Of a DNA stretch of 64,000 nt, positions 54,435 to 63,176 are shown piece after piece. Made by a program: the position numbers and the translations under genes. The stretch is from Sphingopyxis sp. LC363. GTDB taxonomy: Bacteria > Pseudomonadota > Alphaproteobacteria > Sphingomonadales > Sphingomonadaceae. Location of the stretch: NCBI RefSeq assembly GCF_000756385.1, contig NZ_JNFC01000002.1, positions 1 to 64,000 on the forward strand, given 5' to 3'. The notes under the pieces were generated by a model. The model saw only the letters and a list, made by a program, of their open reading frames with translations, was not told the origin of the DNA and ran no database searches. How positions within the stretch are numbered: position 1 is the stretch's first letter; each line of letters starts with the position of its first letter.

Positions 54435-55132
54435 CCGTGCTTCGCCTGCTTGGTTATCCCGTGAGCAATTACGTCAACATCGTTCGTGCTGCGTTGATCG
54501 AGAAGGGATTGGAGCACGAGTTCCTCGTTACCCGTTCATCGCAGGAGCCAACGTTTCTGCAAATAAGCCCGCTCGGCAAGATCCCGGTCCTGGAGACGAG
54601 CGAAGGGGCTTTGACCGAAACCGTCGCCATTCTCGACTATCTCGACGATGCCTTCCCCGACGTTCCGCTGCGGCCCGAAACGCCCTTCGCACGCGCACGG
54701 GCGCGCCAGATCATCAATATCGTCCAGGTCTATGTCGAAGCTCAAGTACGGCAGCTGTTTCCGGGCGTGTTCATGGGCGGCGAAAATCTGGCGACGACCG
54801 AGGTGGCGGTCCGTTCGATGCTCGACCGCGCGATAGCGGCGCTGGCGCGGCTGCTCGAACCCGGACCATTTCTGTTCGGTGACCGGCCGATGCAGGCGGA
54901 TCTGTTCACTTTTTACAATATCGACATCGCCGATCGCGTCACCCGGTTCACCTACGCCCGATCGATCGTCGAGGAGATCGGGGGGCTGGCGCAATGGTGC
55001 GCCGCCATGCGGGCGCGCCCAAGTACCGGGACTGTAATGGCCGAATTCGAAACCAGTTTCGAAGCCTATCTCGCCGCCCATTGCGCCCCCTATCGGCCGG
55101 ACGAATACAAAAGGTCTCTATCTAATGCGTGA
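54431..55132 (+). CDS. Glutathione S-transferase family protein
   Basis: The protein is 233 residues from a GTG that overlaps the upstream stop (GTGA). The thioredoxin-like domain begins LRLLGYPVSNYVNIVRAALI and contains SPLGKIPVLETSEGALTET. The helical C-terminal domain has FLFGDRPMQADLFTFYNI. Sphingomonad GSTs in catabolic clusters often act on aryl ethers, epoxides or isomerise intermediates. The stop overlaps the next start by eight bases. Confidence 0.9.
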   Translation: MTVLRLLGYPVSNYVNIVRAALIEKGLEHEFLVTRSSQEPTFLQISPLGKIPVLETSEGALTETVAILDYLDDAFPDVPLRPETPFARARARQIINIVQVYVEAQVRQLFPGVFMGGENLATTEVAVRSMLDRAIAALARLLEPGPFLFGDRPMQADLFTFYNIDIADRVTRFTYARSIVEEIGGLAQWCAAMRARPSTGTVMAEFETSFEAYLAAHCAPYRPDEYKRSLSNA

Positions 55133-58100
55133 CGTCAAGCTGACCGACAAATACACGATCGATGAAGGCACCGTTCTGATGACCGGTACGCACGCGTTGG
55201 TGCGCTTGCCGATGCTGCAAAAGGAACGCGACACGCGGGCCGGGCTCGACACGGGCGGGTTTATCTCGGGGTACCGCGGCTCGCCGCTTGGAAGCTATGA
55301 TCAGGAATTGTGGCGCGCCAAGTCGCTGCTCGAGACCATGGACATCATGTTCCAGCCTGGCGTGAACGAGGATCTGGCTGCGACAGCAGTATGGGGTACC
55401 CAGATGCTGGCCGGTATTCCCAACCCCACGAAGGATGGGGTCTTTGCCATCTGGTACGGAAAAGGACCAGGCGTCGACCGGTCGGGCGATCCGTTCAAAC
55501 ATGGCAATATGGCGGGTTCGCACCCCAATGGTGGTGTGTTGATCGTCGCTGGCGACGATCATTCGGGTAAGTCATCGACCGTCGCGCATCAGAGCGAAGT
55601 GGCGCTGATGCACGCGGGCATGCCGATCCTCGCGCCGTCGAACGTGCAGGACGTGTTGGAATTTGGCCTGCTGGGCTGGGCCATGTCCCGCTACACGGGT
55701 CTCTACACCGGCTTCAAAATGTGTAACGAGGTGCTGGAGCAGACGATGACGGTCGAGCTTCCGCGTCTCGACAATGGACCGGTGTTGCCCGATCGCGGGA
55801 CCGCACCCGTCAATGGGTTCCACAATTTCCCGACGCATCTCGACCGCGTTCAGTCGGAGATCGTGGCGAAGCGTTATCGTTGGCCGCTGGTCGAAAAGTT
55901 CGTCCGCGCGAACGGTATCGATCGGCTGTTGATCGACACCGGCATGCGCAAGCTCGGCATCGTCGCGTCGGGCAAGGCGGTCCAGGATGCGCGTCAGGCA
56001 CTGAAACTGCTCGGCCTCGACGATCAGGCTGCGGCCGCCTTCGGCATTTCGCTCTATCAACTTGGCTGCGTATACCCGGTCGAACGCGAGGGACTGGCGG
56101 AGTTCGCTGCGGATCAGTCCGAATTGCTGTTCATCGAAGAAAAGGACGGGCTGACCGAGGCGCAGGCAAAGGCGATCCTCTATGGCCGCCCTGGCGTTCC
56201 GACGATCGTCGGCAAGACCGACGAAACCGGCGCGTTCATGATCCCCAGCGACGAGCAGCTCGATCCGCTCCAACTTGCCCTGGTGATTGCAGAGCGGCTG
56301 CGCCGGCTCGGCATGGAGAACCAGGCCATCGCTGATCGCGTCGTCGCGCTGCGCAGCGCGATGACAAAGGTTGCGAGCCAGAAGGCGGGAGATGCGGTGC
56401 GCGCGCCCTATTTCTGTTCGGGTTGCCCGCACAACACCGGCACCCGTTTTCCTGAGGGAAGTCTCGCCGCGGGCGGCATTGGTTGCCATGCCATGGCGAT
56501 GTATTCGGGCCCCGAAATGCTGCCCAACACCCACATGGGGGGGGAGGGCGCGCACTGGTATAGCCTCGCCCATTTCACCGAGACGCCGCATATCTTCCAG
56601 AATATCGGCGACGGCACCTATTATCATTCCGGGCTGCTGGCGATCCGCGGAGCGGTCGCGGCCAAGGTCAACATCACTTACAAGATCCTGTTCAACGATG
56701 CGGTGGCGATGACGGGCGGACAGCCTGTCGATGGGCCGCTGACGCCGGGCGACATCACGCGCCAGGTGCTGGCAGAGGGCGTTGCGCGCTGCATCGTCGT
56801 CACCGACCGGCCCGAGCTATATGACGCAAATAGTAGGCTCGGCGCGGGCGTCAACGTCCATCACCGCGACGAACTCGACGCATTGCAGCGCGAACTTCGC
56901 GAAGTTAAGGGCGTCACAGTCATCGTCTATGAACAGACATGTGCAGCGGAGAAGCGGCGCCGCCGCAAGCGCGGCAAATTCCCCGATCCGGCGAAGCGCA
57001 TGTTCATCAATAGCGCGGTCTGTGAAGGCTGCGGCGACTGCTCGGTCCAGTCGAACTGCGTCAGCGTCTGGCCCAAGGAAACCGAGTTGGGCCGCAAGCG
57101 GCAGATCGACCAGTCGAACTGCAACAAGGATTACAGCTGCGTCAAAGGCTTCTGTCCCAGCTTCATCACCGTACTGGATGCCGAACCGCGCAAAGCGAAA
57201 GCCTCGGCGCTGGCGGGTGAGGTGCAAACCGACCTTCCTGAACCGGCACTCGCGGCGATGACGGATGGTGCATTCAACATCATGATATCCGGGATCGGCG
57301 GCACCGGGGTCGTTACCGTTGGTGCGCTTCTCGGCATGGCCGCGCACCTTGAAGGTCGCGCCTGTTCGGTCTTCGACATGACCGGGCTGAGCCAGAAGAA
57401 TGGCGCTGTCTACAGCCATGTCCGCATTGCGGCCGCTGCCGACGATCTCGCGGCGCAAAAGCTCGGGACCGGCGAAGCCGATCTTGCGCTAGCTTTCGAT
57501 GCGGTGGCGGCCTTGTCGAAAGAGCCCGTCGTCACCCTCTCTGCCGAACGCACTACGACCGTCGTCAATGCCCGGATCACGCCGACCCCAGCATTTCAGC
57601 GTAACCCCGATCTCGTCCTCGACCAGAGCCTGATTGTCGGCCGTTTGCAGAAGCTGTCATCGACGTTGCATGGCGTCGATGCGACCGGGCTGGGGCTGGC
57701 GTTGTTCGGCGACACGATAGCCGCCAATCTGTTCATGCTCGGCTATGCATCGCAGCTTGGCCTGCTGCCCGTCTCGCCCGCCGCAATCGCGCGCGCGGTC
57801 GAAATCAACGGCGTCGGGGTACCCTTCAATCTATCGGCATTCGCATTGGGCCGCCTGCTTGTCGTCGATCCGGACAAGGTGAATGCGGCCGCCGCGGCGA
57901 CCAAGACGACGCCCGAGTTCAAGCCGCTAACCGATTTGGCGGATATCGTCGCACACCGGACCGCGTTGCTGACGGCCTATCAGGACGCCGCTTACGCTGC
58001 ACGCTATCGGGCGCTCGTCGATGTGGTCGCCGCCGCCGAGGAGCGCGTTTTGCCGGGCAGCACCACGCTCGCCGTCATGGTCGCGCGCAACTTCGCCAAG

Positions 58101-58619
58101 CTCATGGCCTATAAGGATGAATATGAGGTGGCGCGTCTTCATTCCGACCCGGAATTCCAGCGCGAGCTCGCTGCGACATTCGAGGACGGGGCCAAGCTGC
58201 GCTATAACCTCGCGCCGCCGCTCTTCTCGAAACGCGACCCCGAGACTGGCCATTTGCTCAAGCGTGAATTCGGTCCTTGGGTCGGCAAGCTGTTTCCGCT
58301 ACTCGCCAAGGGCAAACGGCTGCGCGGGACGAAGTTCGATCCATTCGGCCACACCGCCGAACGCAAGATGGAACGCGCACTGATCGATGAATATGAGGCG
58401 CGTCTGCGCGACATGGCGTCGGCTCTGACCGCCGCAAACCACAAAATCGCAGTCGAGGCGGCAAGTCTACCGGGCCAGATCCGTGGTTATGGCCATGTGA
58501 AGGAGGCATCGGTCGAACGCGTGCGGGCGCTGGAGGCGAGCGTTCTCGAACGTTTCCACAATGCCGGCAACACGACGGCGACGAACGCTGATGACAAGCG
58601 GGTCGCGTTGACGGCCTGA
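55125..58619 (+). CDS. Indolepyruvate ferredoxin oxidoreductase family, fused single chain
   Basis: This 1164-residue protein has a thiamine-diphosphate enzyme N-terminal half (FISGYRGSPLGSYDQELW; GIGCHAMAMYSGPEM). A ferredoxin segment follows around 620-680: CEGCGDCSVQSNCVSVWP with further cysteines in CNKDYSCVKGFCP. The gamma-like domain comes last (ISGIGGTGVVTVGALLGMAA). It oxidatively decarboxylates an aromatic or branched 2-oxoacid to the acyl-CoA, reducing ferredoxin. It overlaps the GST gene. Confidence 0.93.
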   Translation: MRDVKLTDKYTIDEGTVLMTGTHALVRLPMLQKERDTRAGLDTGGFISGYRGSPLGSYDQELWRAKSLLETMDIMFQPGVNEDLAATAVWGTQMLAGIPNPTKDGVFAIWYGKGPGVDRSGDPFKHGNMAGSHPNGGVLIVAGDDHSGKSSTVAHQSEVALMHAGMPILAPSNVQDVLEFGLLGWAMSRYTGLYTGFKMCNEVLEQTMTVELPRLDNGPVLPDRGTAPVNGFHNFPTHLDRVQSEIVAKRYRWPLVEKFVRANGIDRLLIDTGMRKLGIVASGKAVQDARQALKLLGLDDQAAAAFGISLYQLGCVYPVEREGLAEFAADQSELLFIEEKDGLTEAQAKAILYGRPGVPTIVGKTDETGAFMIPSDEQLDPLQLALVIAERLRRLGMENQAIADRVVALRSAMTKVASQKAGDAVRAPYFCSGCPHNTGTRFPEGSLAAGGIGCHAMAMYSGPEMLPNTHMGGEGAHWYSLAHFTETPHIFQNIGDGTYYHSGLLAIRGAVAAKVNITYKILFNDAVAMTGGQPVDGPLTPGDITRQVLAEGVARCIVVTDRPELYDANSRLGAGVNVHHRDELDALQRELREVKGVTVIVYEQTCAAEKRRRRKRGKFPDPAKRMFINSAVCEGCGDCSVQSNCVSVWPKETELGRKRQIDQSNCNKDYSCVKGFCPSFITVLDAEPRKAKASALAGEVQTDLPEPALAAMTDGAFNIMISGIGGTGVVTVGALLGMAAHLEGRACSVFDMTGLSQKNGAVYSHVRIAAAADDLAAQKLGTGEADLALAFDAVAALSKEPVVTLSAERTTTVVNARITPTPAFQRNPDLVLDQSLIVGRLQKLSSTLHGVDATGLGLALFGDTIAANLFMLGYASQLGLLPVSPAAIARAVEINGVGVPFNLSAFALGRLLVVDPDKVNAAAAATKTTPEFKPLTDLADIVAHRTALLTAYQDAAYAARYRALVDVVAAAEERVLPGSTTLAVMVARNFAKLMAYKDEYEVARLHSDPEFQRELAATFEDGAKLRYNLAPPLFSKRDPETGHLLKREFGPWVGKLFPLLAKGKRLRGTKFDPFGHTAERKMERALIDEYEARLRDMASALTAANHKIAVEAASLPGQIRGYGHVKEASVERVRALEASVLERFHNAGNTTATNADDKRVALTA

Positions 58620-58635
58620 TATTGAGGAGATTGAA

Positions 58636-60051
58636 ATGGCTCGGATGCTGATTGGTGGAGAGCTTGTCGAAGGGCGCCGGACGATCGACGTGTTCGATCC
58701 CTGCACGGGCACTGCCTTCACCCAGGTCCCGGACGCGGACGCGGACGATGTCGCACGTGCCGTTGCGGCAGCGAAGGCGGCTTTCCTGGCATGGCGCGAC
58801 CTGTCCGCCGCGTCCCGCGGGGACATTCTGCGCGCGATGGCGGCAAAGATTACCGAGAATGCTGACGAGCTGTGCTCATTGCTGATCCGCGAAACCGGTC
58901 GTCCGATGGCGCTCGCGCAGTTCGAAATCCTGCATCTCGCGACCGGCTATCTCAACTATTATGCCGGACTGGAGGTCCAGCCCGAACTGATCGTCGAGGA
59001 TGAGACGCGGCGCGTTGAACTGCATCGCAAGCCGTTGGGCGTTGTCGGTGCCATCGTCCCTTGGAACGCACCGGTTTTCATCGCGTGCAATAAGATTGCG
59101 CCTGCGCTGGCCGCCGGCAACACGATCGTCGTAAAGACCGCGCCGACCACGCCCTTGACGACTCTCCGCCTTGGCGAACTCTGGGCAGAGGTCGTCCCGG
59201 CCGGGGTGGTCAACATCCTGTCGGGTGGCAATGAGGCGGGCGCGGCGATCGTCGCGCATGATGATGTGGCGAAGATCACCTTCACCGGATCGACCGAGAC
59301 CGGCCGCAAGATCATGGCGGCGTCGGCGCCGACGCTGAAGCGCGTGACGCTCGAACTGGGGGGCAATGACGCGGCCATCGTGCTGCCCGATGCTGATGTC
59401 GCTTCCATCGCGCCGGCGATCTTTGCCTTTGCCTTCTTCAACTCCGGGCAGGTGTGCGCCGTCATCAAGCGACTCTACGTCCACGACAGCCTGTACGACG
59501 CCATGTGCGACGCGATCGCGGCTCTCGCCAAGGGAGCGACGGTTGCACCGGGGAGCGACGCCGCGGCCGAGTTTGGTCCGGTGCAGAACAAGGCGCAGTA
59601 TGAGAAGGTTCTTCACTATCTCGAACAGGCTCGCGCAGCGGGTCGGATCGTCGCGGGCGGCGAGGCCGCGAACGGCGCTGGCTATTTTGTGCCGCTGACC
59701 GTCGTGCGCGACGTCACCGACGGGACGGCGATTGTCGACGAGGAACCCTTCGGCCCGATCCTGCCGATCATCCGCTACAGCGACGTCGACGACGTCGTAG
59801 CGCGTGCGAACGCATCACCCTTTGCGCTTGGCGGCTCGGTTTGGGGCAGCGACATCGCGGCGGCGACGCAGGTCGCCTCGCGGCTTGAAAGCGGAAGCGT
59901 CTGGGTGAACCAGCATTGCGCGCTCGATCCGCAAATTCCTTTCCCGGCGAACAAGCAGTCGGGCTTTGGCGTCGAGGGCGGGGTGGAAGGGCTTTACCCC
60001 TATCTTGCGCTCCAGACGATCAATGTAGCCAAGCCGGCGACCGCGGCATGA
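58636..60051 (+). CDS. NAD(P)-dependent aldehyde dehydrogenase
   Basis: This 471-residue enzyme has the standard fold. The catalytic Cys is C274 in FFNSGQVCAVIK. The general-base Glu is in TLELGGNDAAIV. The Rossmann loop is FTGSTETGRKI, and WNAPVFIACNKIAPALAAGN is the substrate-tunnel signature. It oxidises an aldehyde to an acid in the pathway. It is 16 bases after the IOR gene and overlaps the SDR start by four bases (ATGA). Confidence 0.94.
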   Translation: MARMLIGGELVEGRRTIDVFDPCTGTAFTQVPDADADDVARAVAAAKAAFLAWRDLSAASRGDILRAMAAKITENADELCSLLIRETGRPMALAQFEILHLATGYLNYYAGLEVQPELIVEDETRRVELHRKPLGVVGAIVPWNAPVFIACNKIAPALAAGNTIVVKTAPTTPLTTLRLGELWAEVVPAGVVNILSGGNEAGAAIVAHDDVAKITFTGSTETGRKIMAASAPTLKRVTLELGGNDAAIVLPDADVASIAPAIFAFAFFNSGQVCAVIKRLYVHDSLYDAMCDAIAALAKGATVAPGSDAAAEFGPVQNKAQYEKVLHYLEQARAAGRIVAGGEAANGAGYFVPLTVVRDVTDGTAIVDEEPFGPILPIIRYSDVDDVVARANASPFALGGSVWGSDIAAATQVASRLESGSVWVNQHCALDPQIPFPANKQSGFGVEGGVEGLYPYLALQTINVAKPATAA

Positions 60052-60824
60052 CGAGCCTCTTCGATCTCGCGGGCAAGACGGCTGTCGTTACCGGCGGCGC
60101 CAAGAGCGTCGGCGCGATGATCAGCCGGTCGCTGGTCGCTGCGGGCGCGCGCGTGCTCATCATCGCCCGACCAAGTGCCGAAAACCGCGCCTTTGCCGAG
60201 GCGCTAAACGGTGAGGGGAGGTGCCAGCTGCTCGAGCACGATCTCGCGACCAGCGAAGGCGTGGCAGCAGCGGTGGCGGCCGTAGGCGGCGCGGCGTCCG
60301 AGGTCGATATCCTCGTCAACAATGCCGGCACCTTTACGGCGGCGGCCATCGACGAGATCACGCCTGAGCAATGGGACCGAGAACTGGCCGTCAATCTGCG
60401 GACGCCCTTCTTTCTCGTCCAGGGCCTTCTTCCGAAGCTGATGGCGGCTGCGCGCGAGGATGATCCGGCGCGCGTGATCAATATCGGATCGATCGCGGCG
60501 CTCTGGGCGAAGAGCAGCAGTGCCTATGCCTACAGCGCCGCGAAAGGTGGACTTCACCAGCTTACTCGAGCGCTGGCATCGGACCTGACCCGCAAGGGCA
60601 TCAACGTAAATGCAATCGCACCGGGCTTCTTCCCGAGCGACATGACTGACGGATTCTTTACCGCCGTGCCGGGACTTAAGGAGCAGATGATCGAGGGAAT
60701 CCCGGCAGGGCGCCTCGGACGCGAGGCCGATATAGGAGGAACGGTGGTGTATCTTGCGTCGGGCGCTGGATCCTATGTCTCAGGCGCGATAATCCCTGTC
60801 GAGGGAGCCCTATGGTCGGCATAA
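60048..60824 (+). CDS. Short-chain dehydrogenase/reductase
   Basis: The protein is 258 residues from the ATG at 60048 overlapping the aldehyde dehydrogenase stop. The cofactor motif is VVTGGAKSVGAMIS, with NNAG in VDILVNNAGTF. The active site is Ser in INIGSIAAL, with YAYSAAKGG giving Tyr and Lys. GRLGREADIGGTVVYLASG is the standard C-terminal signature. It oxidises or reduces an alcohol/ketone intermediate. It overlaps the next gene by 13 bases. Confidence 0.93.
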   Translation: MTSLFDLAGKTAVVTGGAKSVGAMISRSLVAAGARVLIIARPSAENRAFAEALNGEGRCQLLEHDLATSEGVAAAVAAVGGAASEVDILVNNAGTFTAAAIDEITPEQWDRELAVNLRTPFFLVQGLLPKLMAAAREDDPARVINIGSIAALWAKSSSAYAYSAAKGGLHQLTRALASDLTRKGINVNAIAPGFFPSDMTDGFFTAVPGLKEQMIEGIPAGRLGREADIGGTVVYLASGAGSYVSGAIIPVEGALWSA

Positions 60825-61543
60825 GCACCGTCGCGCTGATCGAGCGGCGCGTCGATATCAGCCGCTCGCTCTTCACACGCTACTGGCGCGATGTGCATGG
60901 GGTCATGGCGGCACGAATTCCCGGGTTTGCCAGCTATACGCAATATCATGTGACCCCGATCGATGCTTCCGCCGAACCGTTCGAAGGCATCGCGATCGTA
61001 ACCTATCGGACGGAGGATGACCGGGCCGGTCTCATCCATAGCGAGGTAACCCAGCACATCCATCTCGACGAGCAGAATGTATTTCGCCGCGCGCTTCTCT
61101 ATAATCTGGAGGAGGGGGCATCGCGACATTTATGCGGCAACGCAGAGGCCGAAGGGCAGGTGATGTTTGTCGTGGTCGAGGCTGGCCATGACAGCGATGC
61201 CGCGCTCGCGGCGCTGAACGACACGGCTATCTACCTCGCGGCTTATGATCTTAGGGGGGGCGATCCATCGCGGTGGAATCTAACCGATGCAGGGGAACGC
61301 ATCTTCATTGCGCTACTGCACGGTATTTGGCCCGACCGCGACAGCGCGATTGCGGCCTCCCGATCGTGCGATGGGGTCGCCTATCTGCTCGATGAGCGAC
61401 ATGTGATGGTCAAGGACGGCAGGGCGACACCCGTCGGCCTGCGCGGGCTCGATGCCGTGAAGACGATCGAGGAGGCTGGGGCTGATAACCAGCTTACCGA
61501 TGCAGTGGTGCGGGCTGTGTACGGAACATCGGCAGCGCCATGA
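60812..61543 (+). CDS. EthD-like domain protein
   Basis: This is a 243-residue protein. The EthD signature is in SRSLFTRYWRDVHGVMAARI (RYW-xx-H-G). The family name comes from a protein needed for ethyl tert-butyl ether degradation by a P450 (EthB) system, and members also occur as dehydratases or methylisomerases. Its C-terminal ~120 residues seem to be a second ferredoxin-like repeat. It shares an operon with a P450 cluster, consistent with that history. Exact chemistry is unknown. Confidence 0.78.
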   Translation: MVGISTVALIERRVDISRSLFTRYWRDVHGVMAARIPGFASYTQYHVTPIDASAEPFEGIAIVTYRTEDDRAGLIHSEVTQHIHLDEQNVFRRALLYNLEEGASRHLCGNAEAEGQVMFVVVEAGHDSDAALAALNDTAIYLAAYDLRGGDPSRWNLTDAGERIFIALLHGIWPDRDSAIAASRSCDGVAYLLDERHVMVKDGRATPVGLRGLDAVKTIEEAGADNQLTDAVVRAVYGTSAAP

Positions 61544-62781
61544 CCCTGCCGGGCGAATTCGGCGGGAAGAGCTTCCTGCTCGCCAGCGCGGCGCTCGGTC
61601 TGTCGACCGGCATGACAGCGACGCTGTTCTACAGTCTGGGTAGCTTCATTCCCTCTCTCGAAGCAGAGTTCGGCTGGAGCCGTGGCGATATCTCGCTCGC
61701 GGTCGCGTTGATGACGCTGGCCGTATTCCTATCGGGGTGGGCTGCCGGGCGTCTGTGCGACCGGTACGGCGCCGCCAATGTCGGGGCGGCGAGCCTGGTC
61801 GCCTATGCGCTCGGGGTCATCCTTCTCGTCACCACAGCGCGGAGCATCGAACTCTTCTGGGCATTTTACGCTGCCATCGCGCTCCTAGGCGTAGGATCGA
61901 CGCCGATTGTCCTTGTTCGGCCGATTGCGGCAGTGTTCGAGAGGCAACGGGGACTGGCGCTGGGGATCGCGCTGACCGGCGCGGGGCTGGCCGGCTTTTG
62001 GGTTCCACAGCTCGTCGCGGCAGTCATCGAGGTCGCCGGCTGGCGGGCTGCCTATCTCGCGCTGGCCGCGATCGCTATCGCTGCCGCGCCCATTGTCTGG
62101 TTCGGATTCCGGAGCGTGCCGCAGGGCAGGAGGGCCGGCCCGTCCGAGGCCGCGGTCAGCGGCATGACGGCTGCAGAAGCGCGGCGGACCGGCCGCTTCT
62201 GGCTGCTCACGGTGATTTCCTTTGCGATGGCGGCCGGCCTTGGCGGGGTGGTCGTTCATCTCGTGCCGCTGTTTCAAGATCTTGGCGCAGATCCGCTCTC
62301 CGCGGCGCGTACCGCGTCTCTCGTCGGACTGTCCAGCGTCGTCGGGCGGCTCGGGATCGGCCTGCTGCTTGACCGCTTCCCTGCCGCCATCGTCTCGCTG
62401 GCAATTCTGGCTCTTGCTGCCTTCGGTATCACGCTCCTGCTTCTCGATGGACTCGTGATGGGGACGCTCGCGGCCATTCTGCTCGGCATGGCGGCGGGCG
62501 CCGAAATCGATCTCCTCGCATATCTAACCGCGCTTCATTTTGGGCAGCGCCAATATGGCGCGATCTACGGCTGGCAATATAGCGTCTTTGCGCTCGGCTA
62601 TGGGCTCAGTCCATTTGCGCTCGGCAAGATGCGCGACGCGGCCGGCGACTATGATGCCGCGCTCACGGTTAGCGCGCTACTTGTCGGGATTGCCGCGCTG
62701 CTCATGCTGGGCTTGCGACAACAGCGACCGTTCGAAGACGATTGTCTCGGGCCTATGCCCGTGCCATCACCCCCGGCATGA
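61540..62781 (+). CDS. MFS transporter
   Basis: This is a 413-residue inner-membrane carrier with 12 predicted helices. The MFS loop 2-3 signature is GRLCDRYGAANVGAA. The central cytosolic loop separates two halves (RSVPQGRRAGPSEAA). It overlaps the EthD gene by four bases. It probably takes up the pathway substrate through the inner membrane after TonB receptor entry, or exports a product. Confidence 0.9.
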   Translation: MTLPGEFGGKSFLLASAALGLSTGMTATLFYSLGSFIPSLEAEFGWSRGDISLAVALMTLAVFLSGWAAGRLCDRYGAANVGAASLVAYALGVILLVTTARSIELFWAFYAAIALLGVGSTPIVLVRPIAAVFERQRGLALGIALTGAGLAGFWVPQLVAAVIEVAGWRAAYLALAAIAIAAAPIVWFGFRSVPQGRRAGPSEAAVSGMTAAEARRTGRFWLLTVISFAMAAGLGGVVVHLVPLFQDLGADPLSAARTASLVGLSSVVGRLGIGLLLDRFPAAIVSLAILALAAFGITLLLLDGLVMGTLAAILLGMAAGAEIDLLAYLTALHFGQRQYGAIYGWQYSVFALGYGLSPFALGKMRDAAGDYDAALTVSALLVGIAALLMLGLRQQRPFEDDCLGPMPVPSPPA

Positions 62782-62824
62782 CGCTGAAAAAAATCGACCA
62801 GCTGGGCGTTGGTAAGAGCGCGCT

Positions 62825-63166
62825 GTGGTGACCGCGATAGGCGGTTCGGGCTGGTTGGCACTTGCGATATTGTGCGAGGTTCTCGCGACGTCGTTCCTCA
62901 AGAAGGCTGACGGATTCACGCGTCCGCTACCGTCGGCGGTCGTCATCCTGGGTTATGTCCTCGCCTTCTATTGCCTCTCGATGGCGCTGCGCAGTATTCC
63001 GGTCGGCGTCGCCTATGCCATATGGTGCGGCGCCGGCATCGTTCTGGTGACGGCTATCGCCTGGATCGTCTACGGGCAGAAGCTCGATGCTTGGGCGCTG
63101 ACGGCTATCGGGCTTATCCTCGTCGGCACGCTGATGCTCAATATGCGGGCGTCGGCGGGCGGCTGA
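62825..63166 (+). CDS. Small multidrug resistance (SMR) transporter
   Basis: This 113-residue protein starts at a GTG (62825 or 62828). It has four helices, and the essential Glu is in [19 protein letters not shown]. The second half has [30 protein letters not shown], the SMR signature. It is 43 bases after the MFS gene and likely exports cationic or toxic small molecules. It is closest to the EmrE type. Confidence 0.92.
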   Translation: MVTAIGGSGWLALAILCEVLATSFLKKADGFTRPLPSAVVILGYVLAFYCLSMALRSIPVGVAYAIWCGAGIVLVTAIAWIVYGQKLDAWALTAIGLILVGTLMLNMRASAGG

Positions 63167-63176
63167 CCCCCGCCCC

